A stretch of DNA of 64,000 nucleotides, from contig CM077666.1 in the NCBI GenBank assembly GCA_039707655.1, positions 287,793,166-287,857,165 on the forward strand, written 5' to 3'. Every line of letters starts with the position of its first letter. Position 1 is the first letter of the stretch. The translations under genes were made by a program, and so were the position numbers. Below are positions 12,400 through 24,396 of this stretch, piece by piece. The notes beneath the pieces are model-generated. The model saw only the letters and a program-made list of their open reading frames with translations, made no database searches and had not been told where the DNA came from. The DNA is from Elymus sibiricus (lineage: Eukaryota; Streptophyta; Magnoliopsida; Poales; Poaceae).

Positions 12400-12713
12400 G
12401 GCCTAGACCACTACCAGTGGCGGGCGCCAATAGTGTGTGCCACTGCTGCTACGCACAGCAGTGGCGGGCAGAGAGTAATAGTTGTGGCGGGCACTGCTTT
12501 TCGCCCGCCACTACAGTACACCCACTACTGGCGGGTGCCCGCCCGCCACTGATGCCATAATAGCAGTGGCGGGAGGTCAGGCAGTGGCGGGAGGTCAGGC
12601 AGTGGCGGGAGGTCAGGTAGTGGCGGGAGGTCAGTGGCAAGCGGCCCTGAGAGCCTTGCCCGCCACTGCTGGGCTTTTTCCACCCGCCACTGCTAGGCAT
12701 TCCTGCAGTAGTG
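12400..12713 (-). repeat. CACTA subterminal repeats and terminal inverted repeat
   Basis: CAGTGGCGGG and its complement occur many times in both orientations. An 18-bp unit, GCAGTGGCGGGAGGTCAG, is repeated four times in tandem at about 12565-12640. In CACTA elements such subterminal motifs are bound by the TNPA-type protein. The terminus CACTACTGCAGG ends at 12713. Confidence 0.8.
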
Positions 12714-15260
12714 ACTGATAGCAAGATATATAACTTCAAGCATGAAGGCTATCACAAAGTAAGTGCATAAGTAAAGGGCTTGGGTAAGAGATAACCGAGG
12801 CACGCGGAGACGACGACGTATCCCGAAGTTCACACCCTTGCGGATGCTAATCTTCGTTAGAGTGGTGTAGAGGCACAATGCTCCTCAAAATGCCACTAGT
12901 CCACCGCATTCTCCTCACACCCTCGCACAATGCAAGGTGTCATGATTCCACTAAGGGACCCTTGAGGGCAGTCACCGAACCCGTACAATGGGCGACCCTT
13001 GGGGGCGGTCGCCGAACCCGTACAAATTGCTCGGGGCAATCTCCACAACTTAATTGGAGACCCCGAAGCTTTACACCACAATGATTGAGCTCCGCGACAC
13101 CACCAACCGTCTAGGGCGCCCCAGCACCCAAGAGGCACAAGCTCTAGGGTGCCCAAACACCCAAGAGTAATAAGCTTCTCCTTTCACTTCCACGTATCAC
13201 CGTGGAGAACTCAAACCGATGCAACTAATGCAATGGCAAGAACACACGAAGTGCTCAAGTCCCACACTCTCGAATCCCACCAAAGCAACGAAAGCTATGG
13301 AGGAATATGAGAGGAAGAACAAGGAGAACACAAAAGAACTCCAAGATCTAGATCCACAAGGTTCCCCTCACTAAGAGGAGAGATGGATTGGCGGAGAATG
13401 TAGATCTAGATCTCCTCTCTCTTTTCCCTCAAAAAGATGCAAGAATCATGGGAGGAATAGGGAGAAAGCAAAGCTTTTGGAGGTCAACAATGGAGGAGAA
13501 AGCTTGTTCAAGGTCGTTGGGGGCAATGGGGAAGAAGACCCCCCTTATATAGTGGGAAGAGAAATCCAACCGTTATGTTCTGGAACTGCCTTAAGTGGTA
13601 CTACCACTCGGGGGAGCGGTACTACCGCTAAGCACTGGGTAGTCGTCGAGACCCACTGAGGACCAGCGCGGAACTGGCGCGGTAGTACTGCCGGAGCGGT
13701 ACTACCGGCACAAATAAGTGGTACTATCACGAATTTGCCAGTGGGTAACAGAGACTCCCACGGTAGCACGTGCGGCACAACAGCAGAAGTACCGCACAAG
13801 CGGTACTACCGTGAATTACCAGAGGGCAACAGAGACCCTCACGGTAGTACGTGTGGCACACCAGCGGAAATACCACACAAGCGGTACTACCGCTAGGAGC
13901 AAGCGTTACTACCACGAATTACTAGAGGGCAACAGAGACCCTCGCGGTAGTAGACGCGGTACAACTACGGAAGTACCACATGAGCGGTATATCGTAGGTA
14001 CCAGCGGTACTACCGCTTGGTAGATACCGGTAATGCCAGAACAGAACAGAAGAGTCAAGTAAGACCAAAATTGCCATAACTTCTGCAAATGAACTCTGAA
14101 TTTGACAAACTCAAGCTTGATAGAAAGCTAACGACAAGAGCTGTCAACAATGTAGAAGTGTGAAACCTCCATTAGTGAAGAACCGGCAAAAACTCCAACA
14201 TCGAAAACATAATAGACGATGCATATGAAATCCGTTTTCGATGAACTTGAGCTTGTCATGAAGATAACCACAAGCCCCAAAACTTACATGGAGAAAATCC
14301 AAACAAGAACCAAGAAAGATGATGCCAAGGATGCAATGGTTTGAGCTCTCTACGAATGATACGATCAAGCTACTCACTTGAGAGCCCCCCTTGATAGTAC
14401 GACAATCAATCCTATAACCTGGTTTCCGAACTAACACCATGAGACCGGTAAAATAGAAAACCTATCAAGGTCAAACATTTTCCTTGTGCATAATCCACTT
14501 GAGCTAGATGATGACGATCATGCCCGCCTCAAGTTGGAACACCTTTCTTGTTAGCACACGCTTGGTGAAGACTCATAATTTTCTCCCCCATACTCCACTA
14601 TGGGAGAGCAACTCTTAGGCACATCTTCACAGGATCATTATCACCAAATGGTCGGCAAGCTTCACGCGTTTGATATCTTCGTGATGCTCCACTTGAACTT
14701 GCACACCGCAACCTTGATGATGATCGCCACTTGATGTTATCCCCCATGGGTTATATGAGATCTTCCTTTTGATGTAAACCCATGGAAAGATACCTAACCC
14801 CACATAGAAACCTCACATACATCATGGGTTAGTCCACAAAGCGTAATGGATAAAGCTTACCAAACCATGGGATCACTTGATCCCACTCGGTACACCTTCT
14901 ACACTTTGTGTGTTGATCAACTTGAATCCACTCCTAGCTTTTAGTCTTGATCAACCTTGTGTCTTAACTTCTCTCTTCATAAATATGATGTCTTGAAGGT
15001 AAACATGAATGTTCACACAATCTTCTTCTTCTTCAAGACATGCTTGCAATAGGCTCAACTCTGACATGACCAATCTTTGAATAACTCCTTGAATAGCACC
15101 ATGGTCAACACATAATCTCCTTCTTATAACCTTGAAACCAACATATGGTCTTCAAGCAATGCCTATGGACAAACCTTAAAGTATAACTCAGGGCAACCAT
15201 TAGTCCATAGGGATTGTCATCAATTACCAAAACCAAACATGGGGGCACCATGCTCTTTCA
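12714..15260 (+). mobile_element. Unit X, copy 1 (TG..CA-ended repeat, left end lost to CACTA)
   Basis: This is collinear with the complete copy at 41566-44398: shared GATAGCAAGATATATAAC, the CACGCGGAGACGACGA segment, the GCGGTACTACCGC block, the CACTTGATCCCACTCGGTAC segment, and the end CTCTTTCA at 15260. The first ~180 bp of the unit are missing, where the CACTA joins. There is no coding capacity. The complete copy has TG..CA ends and a 5-bp target duplication, so I read both as solo-LTR-like insertions of one family. I cannot name the family. Confidence 0.7.
13590..14030. repeat. Clustered GCGGTA-N-TACCGC hairpin motifs, unit X copy 1
   Basis: Many copies of a 13-bp near-palindrome (arms GCGGTA and TACCGC) and variants, mixed with a longer duplication containing GAGGGCAACAGAGACCCTC. 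This is the same kind of block as in unit X copy 2. Confidence 0.75.
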
Positions 15261-15610
15261 CCTACGTGATGCTTGATTGTATTGATTTAGAGGGAGTACA
15301 AGTTATAGGTTGATCTACCACGAGATCATATGTGTATGAGGTTGTCGTTTACGGTCCTCACCCCTCGGTTTATATAGATACCGGGGGTGCCTAGGGTTTA
15401 CACATAGGTCAGTTACATCTAGGGGTAATCGTGATAGAGACGACCTCTAAGTCTTGGAGTATGCGCATGGTCTTCGAAAGATATCCATCTTGGCGCTCCT
15501 AGGCCCAAAGAATGTGGCCCGCTAGTTTATCATCACGGGGGTCCTCGGCTCGGGCCATATGGCCGGGAGCCGACGTGGCATGCACCCCCTACTCCAGGGC
15601 ACCATCAACA
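15261..15610 (-). mobile_element. Gypsy LTR fragment hosting unit X copy 1
   Basis: On the minus strand it starts TGTTGATGGTGCCCTGG at 15610, carries a TATA box (TATATAAA, 15369-15376 on the complement) and a typical Gypsy R/U5 tail, and is cut by unit X at 15260. It is the outermost level of the nested block. The rest of the LTR would lie left of the window. Confidence 0.65.
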
Positions 15611-15992
15611 GGGCACTCTGTTGCAACAAACCATATGATTCTTCTCTTGCCTTTTCCATTTTCTTCTATATTTTCATGCTCCCAAATCAAAAACACAAAC
15701 TTACAATTGAAAAAGATGGAAGGAAGGGGAAGTCACACAACGAGCGAGATGGAGGGAAAGCAGAAACACTCGTACTTCCCCAAACCAACCCCTTCCCGCC
15801 ACCGACATGTGGGACCATAGCCGGACCCACCCCCAGGTGAATCTTCCAGGTGAAGAGGGCACGCGTGGGGAAATATTTATAAGTAAGAGTATCATGTTTT
15901 TGTACCATAAGAGTATCATGCTAACGTCAAGAAAAGACACTACGGTGCGAGACATATCTAGTTGACCGTTAAATAGACATTTAATTGTGTGA
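15611..15992. other. Intergenic stretch, nothing recognised
   Basis: AT-rich to mixed sequence with no gene-like frame, tRNA or clear repeat. A short near-repeat of AAGAGTATCATG occurs at 15886 and 15908. Confidence 0.5.
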
Positions 15993-16944
15993 GAGCATCT
16001 CCAATATGTGCCCTAAAATAGGGCATAACCACTTTTTAGGGCACGAGGGGGGAAAACACTGCTCCAACAGGTGCCCAATCTGCAAAAAAAAATACTCCAA
16101 ATTTAGGGCGGCTGCAAAATACAGCAACAAGTGCCGCAAAATAGAAATGGTCGCGCGCGAGCGGCCAACCGTCACACGGAAGCTTCCCGCGCCGCACCCG
16201 CACCTCCACCCACCTACCTTCGTCGGAAATTTCGATGGCGAAGGCCATGGTCGCTGCTCGTCAGCCCTCCACCGACTCTGTCGTGACCCCGCCGCACTAC
16301 CCCGTCACTCCAGACGGCCGCCAGAGTCCTCGCCGCCTGTCGATTTGGGATCCACCGCGACAGCGAGTTTCGGCCGATTCGGCTATTGGCCGGAGCGCCG
16401 CAGCCCGTGACGGCCCCCTCAGCTTGACGCCATTGTCTGGAAGTGGATTAGTGGCCGCCAGAGCTCCGCGGGCAGCCGCGCCACCGTCGCGACCGAGCCA
16501 AGCGGTCGCTGGTTCGGTCGGTGTCGCCGAATTTTCGGACAACACTCAACCGGCAGGCGTCAAGGAGACCTTCCTGGGAATTTTGGCGCCGGCGTGGCTA
16601 CCATCTATGCTCCAACGAGCAGCCGGCCAGATTCACCCTCCTCGCGCATAAGGTGGTCGGCGAAATTTGTACAAGGTATTTTTTTAAAAAAATTATCGCT
16701 TTTCCGTAGTGCACGAAGACGTAGTTTGATGGAGATTTCCGCATTGTAGATGAGCTCATGTGACTCCTCTCTTGGGGACGATTCCTCATCGGATGAGGAA
16801 TACGACTTGGCCTAGGAGGAGCACATTGGTTTGCTTGTGATGATGCACAAGAACAAGAGGCCGAAGAATGGCGGTTCCATTTTTGGATGTGAGTTCATAT
16901 AGAGGAACGGCTAGAGGCTCACGCAAGATTAATGTGTAACTATT

Positions 16945-17792
16945 TTGGCCCAAATTTCTACTTATCAAGAGAGGTACATTCGACACCGGTTTAGGATGTC
17001 TACGGACTTGTTTCTTGACATTTGCGATTCTGTGAAGCAACATGATTGGTCCTTCCAACAAAGGAGGAATTGCACCGGATTGCTTGGACACAGCACTAAG
17101 CAGAAAGTCACTGTCGCATTGCGCATGATGGCCTATGGTGTTCCGGCAGATTTCATTGATGATAACTTGGCAATGGGAGAGAGCACTTCAAACTTTTTCT
17201 TCAAACAATTTGCAAAGGTTGTGGTAGAAGTGTTTGATCCAGAGTATTTGAGATCACCCAATGCTCAGGACACAGCGAGGCTTTTAGATATGAACAAACC
17301 CCGTGGGTTTCCAGGTATGCTTGACTCCATTAATTGCATGCACTGAAAGTGAAGAACTGCCCTGCAGCATGGCATGGATAATTCAAAGAACACAAGAAGG
17401 ATGCCACCATCATTCTTTAAGCCGTGGCCGACTAGAAGAACCACCACCTCTCTTTGCAAAGTTAGCCAATGAAGAACCACCACCGATGAACTTCCAAGCA
17501 AATGGCCCTACATATAACTTTCGTGAAGTCAATTGCAAGCCTCCAAGGTAAGAAAGAACTATACTTTCATAATGCTCAAGCGGCTGCCAGGAAAGATGCA
17601 GAGAGGGCTTTAGGGATTTTGCAATCCCAATTTGCTATTGTGCAAGGACCGGATAGGTTTTGGGATCAAGAGAACCTTTGGTGCATCATCACAGCATGCG
17701 TGATCTTGCACATGATCATTGAGAACGAGCGTGGACAAAATTTGGATTACACCTTTCTATCACCTCATGGAAAAACCGGTGCAGCCGACTAG
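16945..17792 (+). pseudogene. Harbinger transposase (DDE_Tnp_4/HARBI1-like), inactive
   Basis: The frame 16945-17346 has the N-terminal part (FRMSTDLFLDICDSV ... ALRMMAYGVPADFIDD) and runs into the first catalytic block, FPGMLDSINCMH, where a TGA (17344-17346) stands at the expected Trp. The catalytic Asp of this motif (SIDC in active members) is asparagine here. The 17502-17792 frame resumes with ERALGILQSQFAIVQGP and ends in IIENERGQ. So there are at least two breaks and one catalytic substitution. No MADF/SANT partner gene is seen inside the element. Confidence 0.85.
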
Positions 17793-17984
17793 AAGGCAAG
17801 ACCGAATCCAATGCTTTATTCGGGTGTACCATGACATTAGAGAGTCCGATACGCACAATGATCTTTAAAAAATTGTCGAGAAGTGGTAGGCATTGCATGG
17901 GCAACAGCACCCCTAGTTTCATCTCTTTGTTTGTTGTATTGTGTGCTAAACTATGTTGTATTTGTGGGACGAGGCGTTTTGTCT

Positions 17985-18417
17985 CCCGGGCTCATCTGAA
18001 CCCGGGAGTGAATAAAAATATCGTTAGAAATATCAAATAAAATCAAAAAAATCCAAAAAAAATTGTGGAGAAAGATGACTGAGTGTGTGATGTCCGAGCC
18101 AAATTTTAGAGCATTTGGATGTCTGGGTAGCTCTCAGCAAAAAAGACAAATTTGGGGTCTGTGAAAAAGTTTACTGCTTGTGCACTGTTCGGACCCGATT
18201 TTTTTTTTTTTTTGTGAGAGCTGCTCATATGTCCAAATGCATTGAAATTTGGCACTGTTCGGACCCGATTTTTTTTTTGTGTGAGAGCTGCTCAGATGTC
18301 CAAATGCTTTAAAATTTGGCACACACCTCATGCACTGAAACATCTTCTATAAGCTACTTTGAATTTTTCTAGTATTTTTTTTTAGTTTACCTTTCACCGG
18401 GTGCAGATGAGCCCGGG
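17985..18417. mobile_element. MITE-like inverted-repeat element nested in the Harbinger
   Basis: The ends are CCCGGGCTCATCTGAACC and the complement CCCGGGCTCATCTGCACC, about 430 bp apart. Inside, a ~67-bp unit (CACTGTTCGGACCCGATT ... CCAAATGC) is duplicated in tandem at 18183-18320. I could not define a target duplication. Confidence 0.55.
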
Positions 18418-18908
18418 CTCAAAATTGGATATTCGGTATTTTTATTGCATTTGATGTTGGATTTGATGAATTATGTAATAATTTGACATCGATGAAATTA
18501 TTGTTATGTTTGTTTTGAATTGATTTAAGTTTAATACTATTTTTGTTGTGTACGCATTTGTGGTGCGGCTGCCCTATTTTAGGGCAGCTATTGGAGCATT
18601 AATGCCATCTAAAGAAGATGGACGTTTTTTATGCCCTAAAAATCACTTTTAGGTGTTGCAAATTTTGCTCCAAGCCCAAATTTTGGTGCCCTAAAACAGG
18701 GCACCTATTGGAGATGCTCTGACCGGAGGCCCATTGAGCTTTCAGACCAACTGCCGAACTTCTCAAGTGTACCAAAATTAACACAATGGATCAGCGAAAC
18801 CATATCCAAAAATGCTGAGCTTTCTGTTCCACTGCTCGCAGCTACGGTACATGTCACAAACGTTTAATTAATCCCCTTAAAACGTGTACTTAACCCATTG
18901 TGTGTATC

Positions 18909-21900
18909 TTATGAGTTCGTTGGATCAGTGGCAGCAGCAGCAGCATCGTTTTCTTTATCCTTTTCATTCGCTGGATCAGTGGCAGCAGGAGCAACATCCT
19001 CTTTTTTATCCTTGTCATTCGCTGGATCACTGGCAGCAGCAGCAACATCTTCTTTATCCTTTTCATTCGCTGGATCAGTGGCAGCAGCAACATCATTTTC
19101 CTTGTCCTTTTCATTCTTCTTTACCTTTACGGGAAAATCTTCCTCCTGCTGCCGGTGCCACCGGAAATTCGAGGCTTCAATCCAGCGGGGGTGGACCAGG
19201 ATCTTGTTGTTCTTAACTGCCCAACGGGCCTTATCTGTTCCAACATCCACAGCGACAACATGGGTGATCGTGGAATCCACGTCCGCAGAGCAAATGGCTC
19301 CCAGCTGCTCGGCCATCTTCCAGATAAACTGATCCTGTGGGCGAGAACTGGACGGGAACACCCGACTGAAGACTAATTTGCAGCCTTGCAGTACTTCCTG
19401 CCGTACCCTCTTGATTCCCTACAGAACGGGGTATGTAAGCACACATGAAACAGCAAGTGACTGCGGAAATGTATGAAGCACAATAGGCTACACTATAAAG
19501 GATTTAGTTAGTGACCTCTAGTTCATAGTGATTTCAGAACTTATCTACAATTCTACATAACTGAATTTGCTTTTTTTTTCGTTATCGTTTTCATCACCAC
19601 TGGATCATATATCCATCAAAAGTAGCTTTACAAGTAAGAATTGGATAGGACTGCCCACATTCCACAAAATGGTGATGGCAAAAAGTGCAGCGCTAAGCAA
19701 CATGGATGACGGCCAAGCCACTCAAGCAAGGTGCATGAAATACGAATAACTTCTGTTGGCCGACGCATAAAATACACATAACTTCCAGCTTAAGTCTGGA
19801 AGTGTACCTGTCTTACATCCCGTGAAGAAAGAGCAGTTTCAACAGCCTACAGAAGTGCAGGGCAATTGATTAGGTAAAAACATCAGTGCTCACTAGAGTC
19901 AAGTTTATGCACAGCAGCGGAAAGGCAGCAGGACAATAATTTGTGGTAAAAACATGTACTTAAGTAACCAACCGAGTCAAAGAAAATTGTGTGTATACGC
20001 TTCAGAACATCTAAGATAGTAGCCAAAGCACCATCACTCCCCCTTTCATCTTGCATCAACTCTGACAGAGATTTGACGCTAAAACCGAACTGACGACAGC
20101 TCGAAGCAAAGTAATGATATCTCTCCATCAGAATTAGGTTTTCTTTATGCTTCTGCCAGACCTGAAACAAATATTACCATTCAGGCTAGACACATTGTGC
20201 TGATACAAACAGGTGATGGACAAATCTACTAAAACAGGAAACATCAAAACCACAGGGGTTAAGAAAAAAAGCAGCGCCTTAGACATTGAAGCATTATCAC
20301 TTCCCAGAAAGGCGTAGTGACTAAAGTATAAAACACAATAACATACCTTGAGCAATCAACTCATGTCCAATGATAAGTACTGAAAACAGTGTCATAAGTG
20401 TGTGCCAAACATGCTCACCAAAGAAAAGCACTTACATACTCAGTATCATCAAGAATCACGGCAATACTTGCAGCTCCAAGAACCATATCAAGACCTTTCT
20501 GGTGTCGCTGTGTGCAGTCAGAGTTTGAAATCACTTTGGAATTAAAATAGACATTACGAGGGTCAAGAAGCTTTGCTATTTCAATTGCATAAGCCTTGTC
20601 GCCCATGGTGTATATATACATCTCAAACATATTGCTTGCTTCTTTTAGAAATTTACGGACAAAGGGTCTCAACTTTGTAAGCATCTGCATTCCTTCTAAT
20701 GTGAACAAGCTTCCATTTGGATCGTCTGCATAGGGCATGTTAGTGGTTAACTGTAGAAGTCTGGATACACTAGGTGGAAGAAAATAACTGTGTACAACAG
20801 AAGTCTGCATACAGTAGAACCAGTATTATAAGACTGCTACTTCCATCATATAAAAGCTTTGGCAAGTTTGGCAAAAATAGTGTGGCAAACTATGGCAAAG
20901 TTAAATCTACCCTTTTGCAATGGCCTTCGAAACTGGGTTAGCAGAGTTACAAGACGATATCGGGAACATGTTTCGATTGCAAAGGGCAGAGGGGCAGGTG
21001 TAAAATCGCCCTTCAAGTTTCTGTTTGGTTTGTCCCAGCCAAAGCTTACAGGCTCTGAAATTTATTTGGGGTTTGAAGTTTTCTTATTGCATACCAAACA
21101 GATTACAGGGACTGGACTTATATAATAGCCACCCTTATGCAATCAGGATGGGCAGCAGACTGACTCTCCTAGTACAACTCGGTTACATATGACTTACTAA
21201 GGGACACAATGCCGTATCTGTTTAGGACTCTGCCTATGATACTAGGGACTCTGAATAGGATACTACGACACGGCTGCTGCTGGTATCTTGCCAAGCTTGA
21301 CACTGATATACCTTCCCTAATGCGTCCACAACGCTTTTTCTCACAAAATTATGCTAACTCCAGCTACAAAAACCAGCAAAATATATATACTTCTTTTGGC
21401 CATTTTTCTGCAAATACTACAACTAGTTTGGAACATGGATGATGGTTCATTTTGCAAACTTAAACTGTGGTGAAAGTAGTTGAAACAGATCTATTATCAT
21501 TTCCCTATGGAGTTCAAATAATTTCAAATATATTAAAGGTCAAGAGAGAAATTGACGGATTCAGTTATATATTGTGGACCAGAGGCAATGCCACACTGTG
21601 TACAGAAATAGCTAAAAGTTCTTAAAACTTAAATAAAAATAGATACAACATTACAACTTACCTTTTGATGCAGCAGTCTGAATTCCCAGGTTATTTTCAG
21701 CAGCAGAAATATCATGGAGTTTTGTCGAGTTGATCAGTGTATGGTCCAAGTCTAAAATAAGTATCAGTTTTCTTTCACGCAGCAAATTCTTCAAATCAGA
21801 TCCACGCAATCTGTCAATTTCTGATGTACCTAGCCTCAAACCCTGCATATAAATAGCCCCAGTATTCAGAAAATCATATGGAAGGCACTGTGCAAGCACA

Positions 21901-23850
21901 ACTGGAAACAGAAAAAACAAATCAAATATCTGATGATGTAGTGGAGATACAATGCTAATATTAGAAAATGGATCCTACGAGAAGGTAAATTCAGTAAGGG
22001 GACTCTGTTACACCTCTCATGTTAGAGAGAAGAGAAGGTCACACGTCTATGTACCTTGTGGACATAACCAAAAGCAACCCCTGGAACATCTTCCTCGTCT
22101 TGTCTTTTCCCACACCTAAAGCAAAGTCCACCAAAATATCCAGGATGTGGAGGACATATCTTGATTTGAGCATCTTCAGATGAACCTGCCACAACATATA
22201 TCCAATAATTCACATATCTGCCACACTTGTGAATGTCAATGATTCAATATTATGATCTATTGAGCTGAAGCAAAGAAAACTTCGAAAAGACTGCTTTTAA
22301 ACATACTGGACTTCTAGGCAACTGGATAAATTGAAAGTGGGTCAACATACATGACATAGATAATGGTTTGTGTTTCATACATATACTAGATCAAAAGATG
22401 AACATACATCTATGAATAAGGATAGCCAGATTCCGCTATTAACCTGAATGGCAATGTGCATCTTTTATGATCCAGATGAAGGAAATAACTTAAGTCTTTA
22501 GAACTATCAAAAATTAGTGCACAATAATGTCCCCTTGAGCTGCTAAATTATTTTGCAGAACCTTGAGCTGCTAATGGTTAATGCTCTGAAAAATGAGAGT
22601 AACAAGCATACCAATGGAATCTTCGTCAGGCCTTATTGCCGTTTCTCGATCTTGGAATTGCACCTTCACTTTACGCCTTTTGGCACTGCATTTTTCATGG
22701 GGTCAGCAATCAGATACTTCAGATCTGTAGTACGGAATCTACAAACAAATCGTGATCTTTCTCAACACGGCATTATCCCATATTCTTCCCTCATGTTCCC
22801 TCTTTTAACCAAGTAGTATTAAGAAACAACTACACTCTCTCACTGCCCCAAAAAAGTCACTGCATCTAAACTATTTCATGCAGTGGTTTCACGAAGGGAT
22901 GATTTTTTATATTGCCAGTTATCTCCATATTACTGTGCCTGGTCGATGATGTAACTATTCTGCTGTCAATCGATGATGTAACACATTCTGGATGGATATA
23001 AAAGAGAACAGCAAATGATGGCGACTAAACCAATCTTACCTGCATACCCAAAAAAAAATTCCTAAAATCCAACATGCAAATGGAGTGCCTGTGCCTGATC
23101 GGCCAATCCTAAGCTTCAGCAATTCAGCAGCTTATATAAGCCACAGAACATTCTAGCGTGGCTTGTCCTAGCTTGGCATACCACAGCAGAATAGGTGGCT
23201 TTCCATTTTCCATGTGAGCTGTAAGGCACAGAGGACTCTAATTGAATCTGTTGTAATGATCAATTTCACATTCTCAAATAAGCGGAATACTTCACCACAT
23301 AAACAGGTGAAGCACTCACTGCTAATTTCCTAAGTAAACGACCAGTATTAACGCCAACAAACCCTAGATAAGAAAAATCCCCTATCACGTCGAATGTTGC
23401 ACACATATACACAAATCCACCTATCGCCACATTGCAAACAGAACAGAAACATCAACTCCCAAGCATCTACCTGACCGAATCTACCGCGCCACTCGGATAA
23501 AATAGGACCAAACTTGCTAATGACTGTACTGAAGCTGCACATTCAACACTAGAACCGTTGAATACATGCTTCTGACCGCACAGCCAAAGTAACCAATCCC
23601 AACAATCATATACGCGGTGGGGATTACAAATCACTTGCCTGCTCTGCTCCACGGTTTCTACATCGGCCACCACGTCTTCGTCGTCATCCTCGTCGTCGTC
23701 GCTGCTTGTGGGTGATGTGGAGGGGTCGCCCGCAGAGGCGGAGTCGACGGCAGAGGCGAGATCCAGCTCCGCGTCTAGGAGCGCAGCGAAATCGTCGCTG
23801 CCGCTCGACGACGACGGGGACGGCGACGGCGATTCGGCTGCTAGACTCAT
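18909..23850 (-). CDS. CPL4: RNA polymerase II CTD phosphatase-like 4 (FCP1 + BRCT)
   Basis: Eight exons on the minus strand: 23850-23639, 22685-22612, 22185-22055, 21842-21662, 20725-20436, 20161-19973, 19846-19808, 19418-18909; together 541 codons plus stop. The start is the ATG at 23850 (MSLAAES), the usual start of grass CPL4; an in-frame ATG at 23880 is less likely. Order: acidic Ser/Asp-rich N-terminus (1-71), a basic KRRKVKVQ segment, CPPHP..CFRCG, then the FCP1 phosphatase domain (about 165-300) with the catalytic DLDHT near residue 170, and a BRCT domain (about 385-465). The C-terminal ~68 residues are four imperfect repeats of an ATDPANEKDKEND-type unit. This family removes phosphate from the Pol II C-terminal repeat in the nucleus. 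Exon phases all agree; intron 1 has a GC donor. No damage seen. Confidence 0.93.
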
Positions 23851-24254
23851 AGATGACGACGCGGAAACGGGCGCAAACAACTCACGGATGGACCAATCGG
23901 CAGCGGAAACACGGCCTAGGGCGAGCTAGGGTTCTGGATGAGGTCGGGAGAGCAGGACGGAGACGGCGGCGGTGGGAAGGATGACGGCAGCGACCCCACC
24001 GATGGCAGGGAAGGAACGGGAGAACGTGATGAGAAAGGAGATGAGACGGCAATGGTAGCAACGCAGGCTGGAGAGGGGGGGACGGCGGGGAGAAGCGGGG
24101 CGGCGGCGCGTGACCGAGGCGACGGCAGCGTTGTGACTCCGTTGTGAGTTGTGACCCACACCCACATTTGTCTATTTTTCAAAAACTGACTATTTTCCCT
24201 TTCAAATTTGTTTCTCCAGTTTTTTGAAACTATTTTTTATAAATACAAATTGTC

Positions 24255-24396
24255 TTCCAACCCAGTCAAAACGCTTAAGGTAGTCAACAAAAATCCAACT
24301 CAGTCAACGAGACTCAATTCAGTCAATGAAAATTCATCCAAAATGTCATTGTCAACAAGTCAACGGAGAAGGAAAAAATGGACCTAAGTCAACATA
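24255..24396 (-). promoter_or_regulatory. Cluster of W-box-like TTGACT motifs upstream of CPL4
   Basis: On the strand of CPL4, six TTGACT motifs and one TTGACA lie within about 140 bp, 400-550 bp before the start codon. TTGACY is the WRKY-binding W-box core. The Gypsy element at 24397 sits at the edge of this cluster. Function is inference only. Confidence 0.35.

Larger units (their letters stand above)
8838..12713 (+). mobile_element. CACTA (En/Spm) DNA transposon, right part
   Basis: The right terminus reads inward from 12713 (minus strand) as CACTACTGCAGGAATGCC, a CACTA end. It is preceded by dense GTGGCGGG subterminal repeats and by plus-strand remnants of the CACTA proteins. The base after the end starts ACT (12714-12716), a candidate 3-bp target copy. 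The left end is not in the window: the Angela copia sits at 8837, so the left half should lie beyond it. 8838-9490 shows no clear coding sequence. Confidence 0.8.
15993..18719 (+). mobile_element. PIF/Harbinger DNA transposon, degenerate
   Basis: The terminal inverted repeats are GAGCATCTCCAATATGTGCC (left) and, on the complement of the right end, GAGCATCTCCAATAGGTGCC. The element is flanked by TGA at 15990-15992 and 18720-18722, a 3-bp target duplication as expected for this superfamily (usually TWA). Inside is a broken HARBI1-type transposase on the plus strand. The length is 2727 bp. A separate inverted-repeat element is nested near its right end. Confidence 0.88.

Noticed and set aside
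20830..21640. Possible separate gene in CPL4 intron 4
   Set aside because: Short frames with no domain; sequence is AT-rich intron with TGGCAA-type short repeats.
23467..23634. Reading CPL4 exon 1 on into intron 1, or using the GT donor at 23634
   Set aside because: Phase is wrong for exon 2 (early TAA); the GC donor fits all phases.
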